The translations under genes and the position numbers were made by a program. Of a stretch of DNA of 64,000 nt, positions 46,300 to 57,595 are shown piece after piece (position 1 is the first letter of the stretch; the number at the start of each line of letters is the position of its first letter). A model generated the notes under the pieces. That model searched no databases. It was not told the origin of the DNA and saw nothing but the letters and a program-made list of their open reading frames with translations. The stretch spans positions 37,815,758-37,879,757 of the forward strand of contig CM053266.1 of NCBI GenBank assembly GCA_028583415.1, given 5' to 3'. Origin of the DNA: Protea cynaroides (Eukaryota > Streptophyta > Magnoliopsida > Proteales > Proteaceae).

Positions 46300-47160
46300 T
46301 TTTTACGATCTTTATCTCTGACTCATAGTCCTCCCTCCACCCACACCCATAATTAACAATATTAATTATGATAAAGGAATGATACTTTAATTTTCTAGTG
46401 GGATTATAAACAACCAACTAATAAGCAATTACTTAACAAGAAGAAAAACAACAATGATATTCGTCTTACGTATAAAACTTATCCTTATAACCCGATAACC
46501 CAAAAAAAAAAAAAAAAAATTAAGCCACAGACTGGACCGGAAGTAAACAATGGTTTCCCGGTCTAATCACTTCCCATCTCTAATATTCCGTCCAACTCGA
46601 AGTCGGGACTAGGCAACGATAGGATTCAAATTTCTAAGGTGGACCCTCCATGAAAATGACCAAGCAATTAGTGTAAGTCCGGATCCACTCTAATGCGCAC
46701 GGACGCGGGAAAGTAAGTCTCACTCTTTCTTCCAACATTAGAATCGGATAATCTGAATATGTACACCATTCACCTCATTCAAGATTACCAAAGATGGATA
46801 CAGAGGACCCTATTCTAACAAACTCTTAGATTGTCTTTGATTCTTCTCTACAAATCATCTTCCTTGGTAATGGAAAATTTTAATATGATATATTTGCAAT
46901 GTCTACAATGTTTTGGGATTCTTTCCCATGACACAGGAATAATCGAGGAAGACACAAGAGTTTCTTAGACTACGTTTTCCGGAAGAAAAAAAAAATTCAA
47001 ATCAAATAGCATGAAGACAATTTGCAAAAGACCTTGGTTTTAGAGAGAAACCGAAGAAGACAGCACCGTCGTCCTCTTTCGTCTACTCTCTCTTCCTAGC
47101 CGTCATCCTCCATCGTCACTGGAAAGAGAGAGAGAGGGAACATGAGGGAAGCATGAATTC
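46300..47160 (-). repeat. Right arm of the large inverted repeat (partner 32400-32968)
   Basis: Reverse complement of 32400-32968. An extra segment at about 46545-46860 is absent from the partner; it begins near CCGGAAGT and ends near CATCTTCCTTGG, so it could be an insertion here or a deletion there. Sequence at 46250-46300 predicts what should lie just inside the left edge of the N gap. Confidence 0.85.
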
Positions 47161-47238
47161 TGTGCTGGTGGGAAATCCAATTGGAGGGCGGTACATGTAT
47201 TTAAAGAAAAATTCCTCCTAATAAATAGTTTTCTAAAA

Positions 47239-47322
47239 TTGGTAAACTAACTTAGAAAATATTATTAGGACTCTTAACTTTTGGTAAACTAACTTAGAAA
47301 ATATTATTAGGACTCTTAACTT
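47239..47322 (+). repeat. Perfect 42-bp tandem duplication
   Basis: Two identical 42-base units beginning TTGGTAAACTAACTTAG. Identity suggests a recent event. Confidence 0.95.
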
Positions 47323-48049
47323 GCTAAACTACTGCAACTCCCAAAATAGAAACTAAAGCTAAAAGATTCGTCTACTCTTACCTTTAACAGTTAGCAGTGG
47401 GCCTTACAAAGTCCCTATAACAGCTGCTATTGAATAAAGCCCACATCCTAGCTAGGAAGGCTGTGTCACTACGGGGATGTCACTTTGGCCAGTATCCACT
47501 CCATGACTTCATCAATTGTGTAAGAATGAAGTCTCGGTTGTAATCCGTTAATTTAATGAATAAATTTCTCTTTCACCAAAAAAAAAAAAAAAAAATAACT
47601 GTTGTCCATATTTTGCCATATTTTGATCCACTGCATTAAATTGGGTGGATTGATTGTCTTTTTCATTGTGAACTAAGTTTTCTAGATTTTATCTTTTATA
47701 ACTTGTGTGGCTTGTTTTTTGGTGTAAAACATCCTTTAGATGTTCATTATCATATGATAAAAATCGTCTATTTAGATTATTTCGGTAATATAAGGGATCA
47801 GTAGTGGTCATTCCTCAATAACGTTGCATGATTTGAATTTTGCAGTTTGTGGTTCCCATCTAGCAAGGTTTGTATTGGTCTTAGATTAGATCAATCCGTT
47901 ATGGAGTTTGTATTATAGGTTTGGGTCATAAAAAAATAACATAGACAATTAGTTACAGTAGTAGTTAAATGGATAAAATAATTAAATTTAAACCTGCAAA
48001 AAAAAAGAGGTGGATTGATAAATTAAATATCACCACGAATGGTAAAAAC
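47323..48049. other. Spacer with retroposon-like poly(A) end
   Basis: TTTAATGAATAAATTTCTC is followed by an A run at 47578-47595. This looks like the 3' end of a retroposed sequence, but its body was not identified. Confidence 0.4.
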
Positions 48050-49175
48050 TATTATATGTCACCAATTGCCAAATGGGCATGAACCTGGATCGGTCCATGT
48101 GATATAGTATAATGTAATCATCTCTCTGATCAATTCCAGTCCAAAATCAGCAGGGGAAATAATAAAAGAAGTCTCTTGACGTTATGTGGTCAAACCGTGT
48201 CCAAACGGCTGTCAAAATGTATCCAAATTGCTGTCAAGCCTTGTCTTAACTGCGCTCTTGAGTGCTCAAACTGTGTTCACACTGCATTCAAACCGTGGTC
48301 AAACTGCGATCAAATTGTTTTTAAACCAAGATCAAACCATACCTTAATTGCCATCAAAACTGTGGTCGGACCAGTTCTGAGTTCAAATCCGTCCCTGTTC
48401 CAAGAAAGAATCTGAACCGGTTTCCTAGACCGTATTAGAGCCACATCCATTTCTTGTTTTGGGCTAAACTCTAAAGAGAATTTGGGACCTGCCTAACTTG
48501 GTCACACAAATAGATGTTCATGTAGAAAAAACTGTCAGATCAACATTTTAAATAGATAAAATAAAACTTAAATTTGCACCCAAAAAAAAATGGTGGATTT
48601 GAAAGCGGGTAGTGTGTACCCTACGCCATTAGGTGCACTTTAAACCAGTGGAATTTATTTAATTTTTCTGGTTTTTGCTACTTTTAATGGTTTTTTTCAG
48701 AATGTAATCTTGAAATAGATTAATCATAATGCATTCTAAAAAACACATTCTCCATAATGCGTTCTGAACCTTTGCCAAACCGTTTCCAAATTGTGGAGAA
48801 ATAGTGTCGAAACTGCTGTCAAACCGTGTACTAACCGACATCATATTGTGTCTGAACTGCGGTCAAACTGTGTCCCAGGCGAGGTTAAACCATGGTTGGA
48901 TTGATTCCAATTCTGAATTTGACCCTGTTCCAAGTAAGACCCAAACAATATCTGAACTAGATTCTTAGACTGTATTCGAACCGGTTTCCTACACCATATC
49001 TGAACCAATTTCCTAGACTGTATCTGAACTGGTTGCTCAGATTGTTTTCAAACCAGTTTCTGAGACCTTATTTGACCTGGTTTCTGAATTATTTAGGGGT
49101 TTAGGTTTTAGGGTAGGGTTTAGAGTTTAGGAGATAGGGGTTAGGGTTTAATATTAGGGGTTTGGGGTTTAGTGC
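48050..49175 (+). repeat. Module B relative with TCAAACCGTG minisatellite and telomere-like end
   Basis: 48050-48180 shares CACCA-AATGG-AAAAACT, CCAAATG and CAGTCCAAAATCAGCAG-GGAAATAATAAAA with other B flanks. 48180-48370 and 48770-49080 are degenerate units of about 18-22 bases: TGTCAAACCGTGGTCAAACT, then CTGAACTGGTTTCC-type. 48690-48770 carries AATGCATTCT/AATGCGTTCTG motifs. 49090-49175 is a TTTAGGG-like block (GGGTTTAGAGTTTAGG). Confidence 0.75.
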
Positions 49176-51179
49176 ATGGGTACATGGGTCCATGGTTTGC
49201 GCGACGCATGGGTGGTTTCATGACTCACATTTCTGTGACTCATATTCCCTAGTAATGCCAAGGGTGTTGTGCGATGGGGAGACTATTTTGGGAGGTGATG
49301 GGCCCTTGGTTGAGGACCTCATTGTTGGAGGCCACAACCTACAGACCGCGGAACCGGCAGGTCGGATCTAGCGGCCGCTGAGGGAATGGCCCCTTTGTGG
49401 GTGGCCGCGAATGGCAAGATGCCATCGTAGTCCCTAGTTTTTGGCCACTCGCCCTGCTGTGCATGGTCGGTTGCATGAGTTTTGCGGACCTTTGTGAGGC
49501 CACTCGATCAAGCCAGCAGGAGATTTCGCGCCCAAACCTCTTTTGTTTGGCCCTAGGTTTGTCCTTTCTTATGGATTCCTAGGTTGGTCCTTAATCAATC
49601 GAGTGAATGCTGTACAAGCTTTTTGTCGAATTTGGACTGCATTTTCCCATCATCGTTTTACCATTGTTGGTTTATGGGAGTTTGAGTTGTACACCCTCTG
49701 GTTTAACCATTCTATAATTGACTAAAAGGGTCAAAATGCTGACCAGCGTTGTTCTTGTAGCCTAAATTAGTCGTCCAAGAAACGTTATTAGGGTTGTTGG
49801 CTATTGATCTAGAGTCTAGCTGAAAGTAAATGTATTTTTCATTCATATACATGGTAATCTATTTTGTGAAGAAGAATGGCTTTCAAGGTTCATTTTTAAT
49901 AAATTTTAGCTTATGCTCCATTAACTTTTTAGTAAAATCAATTCAAATGGAACCCAAGAGTTGGAGGTGCAGATGAGCTCCCTCTTGCTACTTCCTCAAA
50001 TTGACCGTTGAATCTGTTCATCGTTCATGTGTCGGCCTTCGATCTGTCACTAGAAAATCTCAAGTTCAAAATGTACTTGGAACATAAGGGTGGTATTTGT
50101 AGTAAAAGTCGCGCTTTCTTGGTCGACCACTTAAGGGCGATATTTGTAGTAGAAACCACGATTTCTTGGTTGGCCACATAAAGGCTGCTCTAATGATCGA
50201 AGCTCAAAGGCAGGCCAAGTTGCTGCAGCCTCCATTGACCTGAAGTGAAACGGGTCATAGGTTGGTGGTACCTGACCATGTAATATCTCTACCCCTGCAA
50301 CAGAAGACTCCACATCAGAAGAACTAGGAATATCTCTAGCAGCCATAATGGGCGAGCTAGAGGTTCAAACAGTGACACTGACACAACAAAAGTACGAACG
50401 ACTGAAGCAATAGCAGGAGTATTGTTTCAAGCAATCAATACTTAATGGTGATCATACTTTCTGGGCTACCTGTGAAGATGCTTTCAAGATTTAGGTGTGT
50501 CTCCAAACAATGAAGTACAAGAGACTTCAAATAATTTGCATGTGCCTTTTTTTACCAAACTTGTCCTCTCTTTTCTCCTTCTCCACGTTGTTCAGGCTGA
50601 TCAACTCGTAACTTTCTCGACTGTAACTTTTCCATTTCATCCCTTTTTTTGTTTTCTTGTTGGCTTGATGGATATTACAACAAGGCAGGGATTTTCATGG
50701 AATTCTTGGCACTCAAATGAATTTATTATTGAGTAAAGGTTGATTTTACAAAAACTGCTTTAAGTGATAGGGTTTGGAAAGCTAAACATATGGTTAGAAT
50801 GTATAATATTTTAAAACACTTTTTTTTTTGTAAACTAAGGAAATTAAAAAAAAAATACATGTTACGTGAAATTGACAAATAGGAAAATTCAAGAAATATA
50901 TGGTGTTAAGTGATGTCTATTAATGTGTAATGTATTAAAACATGTTTTCTTTTTTTCGAAATCCAAGGTTTAAAAAAAAATCATGTGTTGAGTTACTTGA
51001 ATTCAGCAAACTGGAAAAACCATGAAAAAGCAGTGATAAGTGACATTTACGGTTTCTTAATAGAAATTCTATAAAGTACCTATTGAAGTCGAAATTGTCA
51101 GAACTTCTTCGATAGTTAGCCATTAACGGTTGATGATCCATGATTTCATCCATTCTTCTTAGGTTCAAATCCATTATAA
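49176..51179. other. Spacer, partly GC-richer, no gene supported
   Basis: 49176-49620 is GC-richer (contains CTAGCGGCCGCTGAGG) with an open frame at 49162-49371 that I cannot assign. A unit of about 49 bp with GATATTTGTAGTAGAAACC is duplicated at about 50086-50180. Confidence 0.4.
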
Positions 51180-51445
51180 CACCTAGATACAAACCAATCC
51201 GATCCAGATGAAGGCTTAGTAGATGGGTTTAGCATCCTCAACGAGGCTTCCCAGATGAAAGACGAGAAAGGACATTGGAAAAACAAATGGCTAACCGATT
51301 TAGACTGTAAAACCCCCTTACTGCGGTCTTACATCTAGCATATCTGCTCCAACTTCTTTTAAGTTCTTACACAAAATTTCCTCTGCCAACACAAAAAGGA
51401 GAGGTGAGAGTGGATCCCCTTGACGGAGGCCTATGATCCCCCATT
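51180..51445 (-). mobile_element. L1-type LINE reverse transcriptase fragment
   Basis: On the minus strand, 51435-51335 reads GLRQGDPLSPLLFVLAEEIL, the palm-region signature of plant L1 reverse transcriptases (consensus GLRQGDPLSP-LF-L). About 150 bases of degraded downstream sequence follow. Too short to be active. Confidence 0.8.
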
Positions 51446-51599
51446 TACCATCATATTCATTTTTGAAGATCGAAGCATAGAAGAGACTCGTCCTGATCTA
51501 GTGCTTCATCACCCACCAAGGCCCACAACACCAACGGTTGGGCCATATGTTCCAAATGCCCAGTCATCGAGCACATCTGCAGTGCTGCCTTCTGTTGGG

Positions 51600-51717
51600 G
51601 TTATTATCCTCTCCAATTGCTGGATCCTCCAATCGAGGATCCAGCCGTCTCTCTTAACCAGGCGCACCTACCGATGTATTGGTAGACGCGCCGAGTTAAA
51701 GAGAGAGGATAATGACT
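51600..51717. mobile_element. Small multi-hairpin foldback element
   Basis: 118 bp flanked by near-identical 12-bp repeats (CCTTCTGTTGGG 51588-51599, CCTTTTGTTGGG 51718-51729). Ends are inverted: ATTATCCTCTC / GAGAGGATAAT. Inside are a perfect 8-bp-arm hairpin GGATCCTC-CAATC-GAGGATCC at 51622-51642 and a longer hairpin at 51649-51706 with arms AGGCGCACCTACC / GGTAGACGCGCC around GATGTATT. The second copy of this core lies at 55652-55790. Confidence 0.7.
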
Positions 51718-52269
51718 CCTTTTGTTGGGCCTCACGCTACACTCAATATGCATGCTACAACACCCATGCAACCTCAAGAAAATGTGCCTTCATCCGCCAC
51801 AACCACTCATGCCCCACCACCTCCCACTCGCATCAGCGTTTGGGTTCGAAATCCCTAGCTCTTTCCTGATCACATCAAATATACAACAATGTGACATCCT
51901 TTACGGCGGGAATGCATAAAACCTTTGCGCTGGTAGAAGTCGAACCACTCAAAAAATTGAAGCGATATTCAGTCGATGTAACATGACAGTATTTTTGTTG
52001 GTTACTAAATCAATATTTAGTCAAATAATACCAAGCAGTGTTTAACCAATTTGTGGTATTATTTGGACTTCTATTGTAGCTGACAAAAGGTTGTACATTG
52101 TATATTGAGTTATATTTTCAACTATTGTTTGGCATTGGTAGATCTGATGCATAGATCAATTGGTGACGATTTATTGTGTTGAATTTCGTGCCACACTGAT
52201 TGATGGTTTTGTAATTAACATGGTAGATCTGATTTTTTGGTTTGTCATGTGGGATGAGATAGGTTTAAT

Positions 52270-53346
52270 AATCCTAATTCTATTGTAAGAATAATATTAA
52301 GATTATATAGTATTTTAGATGTTAGAATCCCTGCAATTACACTTAATAAAAGTCTCTATACCCATTATCAAGACACATTGTAATATCCTCTAAAAACTGT
52401 GGAAGAATGTTGTGATCGAAGAATTACGATCAAAGTTTGGAACGTAGGGGAAATCCTAATCATACGAAAGTCTAACAATTAATATCAACCCATACAGACT
52501 TAAAGAGTCATGGATTTGTAAGTTGATTGATGTAACATGAAATAGATAACGATGAAATTGATAAACACCTTGAAAAATGGCTCTTCTTAAAATGCCTTAG
52601 ATGTGGCTCTTATTATATCTAAGTTTTGGTATTACATACAAAATCCTTTTGACTAAATTCTAGTTCTAGAAACATTTGCCTATGCTTATTATTTATTTGT
52701 TTCAAAGTTTTATGTTGGCTTAATTAATGTTATTTTATTAGAGTTTAATTAACACAGTAGAATCAGATAAAAAAGTAAACTGCAATAAAGTTTTTGCAGT
52801 TACAGTTAATGAAGTTTTTTTGCACTTATTAGCAAGAGACATTGGTATATCTACTGAAACTTATGGAAGAATGTGATTGCAAGATTATGACTTATAGTTT
52901 GGAATGTAAAGGAAACCAATCTTCGAAACAAATATGTTTTTATGATTTATAGTTTATGATGCATATATTAGGCTCTACGTTTTTGTATGGATTGAGATAG
53001 ATTTGGATGTAATCTTAATCATACCAATGTCTAATACAAGAGCCAACCATAGAGAATTAAAATCGATAACAAATTTTTTAACTGACAAAATAGGTCATAT
53101 CATATATTGTTGGAAAGAGGACAGAGACAATAACGATACAAAAATATAAGTTTGCTTCAACAGCTCCTCTCCACGATCAAACTTTTCAATCCTGAATGAG
53201 ATAATTGTTACTGATCATATGAAAGTCTAACAATTAGAATCAAGCCCATACAAAATTAGAATCAATGGTTTGTAAGTTTATTGATGTAACATGATAACGA
53301 TGAACACATTGAAAAATGGCTCTTATTAAAATGCATTAAGGACAGG
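52270..53346 (+). repeat. Degenerate direct duplication (52.4-52.6 kb versus 52.86-53.35 kb)
   Basis: Shared in order: TGGAAGAATGT, GTTTGGAA(C/T)GTA, GAAAGTCTAACAATTA, GATGTAACATGA, TTGAAAAATGGCTCTT. A third partial unit (GGAATGAGATAGATTTGGAT) at 53508-53565 continues at 54224-54320, after the hAT insertion. Confidence 0.75.
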
Positions 53347-53451
53347 AACTAGCGAAATCAATGTGTTCCAATTTCTGGACTTGCACCGACCATCCAATGG
53401 ACCATGGACTAACGACCATTGCCTGAAAGGACTATGTCCAGGGGACCGCCG

Positions 53452-53471
53452 CCCCCCCCCCCCCCCCCCCC
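53452..53471 (+). repeat. Poly(C) run of 20
   Basis: Twenty uninterrupted C bases after CCGCCG. Rare in such AT-rich DNA, and a likely length-error site. Confidence 0.95.
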
Positions 53472-53561
53472 ACAAGGTACATATCACGCCTATGGGCTCT
53501 ACCCATGTGTATGGAATGAGATAGATTTGGATGTAATCTTTTAATCATACAAATATCTAAT

Positions 53562-54223
53562 TAAGGGTGTCAACGGGTCGGTCCGGGCTGGTTTTGGTCC
53601 GGGTTGAATCGGTGTCGGATTTTATAAGCCCAGCCCAAAACATGTCTATTAAGAGTTCGGGCTGGGTTGGGCTGCGCTGGACACAATAACTATCGGGCTA
53701 GTCCGGTGTCGGTTTGTTATCGGGCTGGACTTATTCAGGTGATTTCGGGCTGGTTCGGTCCGAACCGGGCTTATCAAGCTTATTGGGCCTATTTTATATG
53801 TAAGATATATAACCTATTTTATTATTTATATCTATAAAATTAGCATCATTCCTTCTATATGAATGTAATTCAGTAAATTGTAACAATTAACATACTCTTT
53901 TCAACTATAGATTCATATAATCTTTCGGATCAAGAAGTGAACTATAACAGTGTAATATAATCCTTCAAAATTTAAAACCATTAAAATTAAGAAACTAGGC
54001 CCGGATGGACCTTACCGGTGTTCGGGTTAGGTATTATTGATTCGGGCTAGTTCGGGCTTCTTAACGGACTGGTCCGGTCTGGTTTCGGTTTGGACTGAAA
54101 CGGTGTCGGGCTTTACAAGCCGAAACCAAAACCTGTCCATTAAGGTTCGATCTAGATTGGATTCGGGTTATATCAGGCCGGCTCGATCTGTGCTACCGGG
54201 CGGGCCCATTTTTGACATCCTTA
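53562..54223. mobile_element. hAT-type MITE
   Basis: 662 bp. Terminal inverted repeats TAAGGGTGTCAA / TTGACATCCTTA (one mismatch in 12). Flanked by 8-bp direct repeats TATCTAAT (53554-53561) and TGTCTAAT (54224-54231), seven of eight matching. Subterminal regions are rich in CGGGCTGG, GTCCGG and GGTGTCGG. Known: 8-bp duplications and (C/T)A-GGGTGTCAA ends typify plant hAT MITEs. No transposase. It splits the duplicated segment of 52.27-54.3 kb, so it is younger than that duplication. Confidence 0.85.
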
Positions 54224-54501
54224 TGTCTAATAGTTAATACCAACCATAAAGAATGAAAATCAATGACAAAGTTTTTGACTGATAAAATAAGTCATACCAT
54301 ATATCCTTAAAAAGGGGAATATTTTCAATCCTAACTGAGATAAATGTTCCCTGATCATCACGATGTAATGATTGCAGGCCACCTCTCTATATAAAATCAG
54401 ATTCTTCAATACCTTGATAAAAATATTTAAACCGCAAACCCGAACTTGAATTATAATCTTTTTGTTATTCCAAAAATTGGTTCTTATTAAAGGTCTCTGA
54501 A

Positions 54502-54668
54502 TTTATCACCTGTATTTAAATCTTCAACCTACCCCCACCCCCACCCCATGCCCACCTGGTAAATGAACTTCATTCTTTCCACATCAAATTCATTTATTGC
54601 CTGTATTTGAATCTTCAACCCACCCCCACCCCCAACCCCACCCCCACCCCATGCCCACCTGGTACATG
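54502..54668 (+). repeat. C-rich tandem duplication, G-quadruplex-prone on the minus strand
   Basis: Two units of about 89 bases, each with TGTATTT(A/G)AATCTTCAACC, then ACCCCCACCCCCACCCC-type runs and ATGCCCACCTGGTA. The minus strand therefore has several runs of four to five G. Confidence 0.9.
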
Positions 54669-55409
54669 AAGATGTTAGGTCAGAGGTCAAATAATTTTTC
54701 CTATATCAATTAAGATGAAGAAATGCATGCATCTGCAACCCAGGCCAGAACCGCAGCTTACAGTTCTGGTTTGGACCACTTTGAACCAGTTCTAACTGGT
54801 GTGTGGTTCAGGTTTTTGGTTCCAAGAACCAGGTTGTGTGGTTCTGGATTATTATTTGTTTATTTTATTCATTTGTAAAGGCTGGAATATTCCTTACTAG
54901 AAATCCTAATTTAATTACGAGACTTCCTTTTTAGCTTGCACAAGAGGGAAGAATCTTGTTTTAGTTATTTCCTTCCCAGGTTGTTTCCTATTGGCTGATA
55001 ACTTTTTCCTAAAAGCCAATATTATGATTCAACCTTTGCAGCTTTATACATTGATTCACCTCTCCCACATTAAAGGTTTTAATCCTATACGAAATTAGGT
55101 AATAGTTTTTATTTTCTTAAGTTTATAGAAAATATAACCTTTCAATAGTTTTAGCTGTAATGGAAGAGTTTCCTTTCTGTTTTTCCTCCACATGATTTTG
55201 AGTTTCAGAAATCTGTGCTTTTTTTTAATTTTAGTTTCCTGTTTCTGTGCAGCAATGCCATCTGTTTCTAATTGCCATATCTAATATACTTTGTACATAC
55301 CAAGAAAAATTAAAACTAATTAGGCCAAGGTCAATAATCTGACCAGTACATCTAGTTTGCAATGGATTTCTGGATTCAGTTGATCTAGTTTATAACTTTT
55401 TTTTTTGTA
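54669..55409. other. Spacer, nothing firm
   Basis: 54770-54850 has a GAACCAG/CTGGTTC-rich patch of short inverted motifs. No gene recognised. Confidence 0.45.
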
Positions 55410-55651
55410 AAAAGTTTATAATCTCACCACAAATGGTGAAAACTGTTGTGACCAATTTCCAAATGACCTATGATTGCTGATCCGTGAACTTGAATCTTGT
55501 CCTAGATAAAGTATTCCAGCCCAAAATCAGCGATAGAGAACATTTTAAATGGTTAAAATAAGACCTAAACATGCATAAAAAGCAGGTGGATATGAAAACA
55601 GGTAGGGTACATTGGCAGTGTACTGTATGCTGGTGCGTGCAGGGTACGAAT
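55410..55651 (+). repeat. Module B flank fragment
   Basis: CACCACAAATGGTGAAAAC, CCAAATGACC, CCAGCCCAAAATCAGCGA and GGGTACATTGGCAGTGTACT match the flanks at 48050-48180 and 9480-9690. No telomere-like array follows; a foldback element begins instead. Confidence 0.75.
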
Positions 55652-55790
55652 AAAAATCCTCCAATGGGTTCCAGTGCCAATCCGGTGATTGGAGTTAATC
55701 AGGCGCACATATCGATGTATTGTTATGCGTGCCCTGTTAACTCCAATTGCTAGATGGGCGCTGGAATCCTCCAGGGATTGGAGATGATTT
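55652..55790. mobile_element. Foldback element, second copy
   Basis: GGAGTTAATCAGGCGCACAT / ATGCGTGCCCTGTTAACTCC arms around CGATGTATTGTT, flanked by AATCCTCCA-type repeats. The core AGGCGCAC-CGATGTATTG is shared with 51600-51717. Precise ends are not certain. Confidence 0.5.
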
Positions 55791-56539
55791 GGATCAGTAG
55801 GGTACTGACGGAGCACTGTACAGTGGTTCTGACAAATGCGCTCTACAAAAAGCATTCTGAAAAGCTTTAAAATTGGTTTTAGTTGATAAATACCCAAAAC
55901 AAGCAACGATGGAAGAGCTTTAAAATTCTGTTATCACACCTAAAGGTATGAAGAGGTTTCAGATCTGATCTCAGATGAATAACTCATTAACAGGATAAAT
56001 TTCAGCTGCTAACAATAATTTCAAGTTCCTGTCAGCCATATGTGAAAAAAAATCATCTCGAATGGCAAGGCATAGTTAATAATAATTACAACTAGTTGAA
56101 CTACAAATCCTGGAATGTTGTTGTTACTTATCAAAAAAAAAAATCTTTGTTACTTGTGTTGGGTGGGAATAATAATTGAAGAAAAGAGGAGAAAGAGGGA
56201 AAGCTGACAATTTCCAACTTAATTTGTCGTTTTTGGAATTCTTTGTTTCCGACTTAATTTGTCGTTTTTGGAATTCTTTGTTCCAACTTGATTCGTTTGA
56301 ACATTTAAATCTCATCTAGAACCAGACTTGATATCGTTTTTGCAATTCAGATATGCGTATATCTGTATTGCTCTCTTGTAGAGCTGTAGATCTGTATTCT
56401 CGCGTGTTGTGAATTGTCGTAGGGCAGGGGGGGTGTCCGAGGCTTGAGCAAGCGCATGTTATACAGCATTTGCTGACTTGATTGTGGATTTGCTTGTGGA
56501 CAAGCAGATGCATGCATTTCTCAGTAAATGTAAAAGAGA
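55791..56539. other. Spacer
   Basis: A 45-bp unit (CAACTTAATTTGTCGTTTTTG, GGAATTCTTTGTT) is tandemly duplicated at about 56214-56300. Nothing coding recognised. Confidence 0.5.
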
Positions 56540-57119
56540 AGAAGGGCTGGAAACTTACTCGGTGTGACCGAACCGCAAGTACTCACACGGAGGCAGGACT
56601 AGCAGAAGCAACGCGCAGAGAGCATCGAAAAACTTGAGAAGAAGACGCAAGAGCAGAAACGCAAGAAAGGAGAGCAGAAAGAGATGCGATGTAAAGAAGG
56701 AAGGATCAAGCAATGTGATATTTATAAGTCCTCGACAGGACAGCACAAGCGTTTCAAAGTAATGGAGTGAGGATTTTTCGGCCGCGATTGACAATTGGCG
56801 TACGACGGTTCATAAAGGAGGTGACACGCAGCAGAAACAAAGGGCATAGTGGAGCAGCACGATCATTAAAGTGATTAGGTGTGTAATGGCGATAATGAAG
56901 AATAACTACATGCACATATCAAACGGTCACGAAATCCAAAGAAGTTATTAGCAGAAGTAACGGCTGAGTTAATTACGGGTAAGGGTTTAATTACCTTATT
57001 TTTCCAAAATAAAGTTGCCCCCTCGAGTCGAAATGACCCAAAGGAGGCAAAGGGGTTCTGTTAGGGGAAAATATGATTGATTTAAGAGGTGAGGGAATTT
57101 TGCACCGACCCAACGGACA
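56540..57119 (-). mobile_element. LTR-like promoter fragment
   Basis: On the minus strand it begins TGTCCGTTGGGTCGG (57119), passes CCTTTGGGTCATTTCGAC and CTCGAGGGGGCAACTTT, then a TATA-like GGACTTATAAATATCAC near 56725, followed by a T/C-rich leader. This order resembles plant LTRs, and the CTCGAGGGGGCAA-type motif is common in Ty3-type LTRs. No matching 3' end, target duplication, primer-binding site or coding region was found. Confidence 0.35.
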
Positions 57120-57595
57120 CCAAACGCCTGTGTAAACAGTTTCTTATCAGTATCAAGTAGAATATCCCTTACACACTAGAACCTATCAAATTCTGAGATC
57201 ATCGTAAATAGATGTCAAATCAGATCTAATGCTTGTATTTAAAAATTGGGAGAAAAAAAAAATACTAGAAATTGAGGTCTAAGCTCAAAGGACGAAAGTT
57301 AAAAATTAGGCTTCAGAAAATCTGCTCTTCTGCTCCATTGCGTCTAAATGAAACAATCGCTCTCAATTAGAAAGTTATGATTTTATGATACAAATGGAAT
57401 CATCATATTTTGCTCTGCTTCTCGAAATTTGACCCAAAAATTTCAATCCTTGATCTGATGCAACTCAAACCTGATCCCGTGATTAATGAAAATATCTTGT
57501 CCGCGGACACCTCAGCATTATAGAAACATTAGTGGTGGTGCTCAAAAATTGCCAACGTAAAATGAAAAAACCTGATCCACCAAAACTTCATCCAG
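57120..57595. other. 3' flank of the apyrase gene
   Basis: AT-rich sequence downstream of the apyrase stop codon. It includes the 3' UTR of unknown length. Confidence 0.5.

Noticed and set aside
49162..49371. Possible gene in the GC-richer stretch around a NotI-like GCGGCCGC site
   Set aside because: Short single-frame openness with no family match and no splice or start support.
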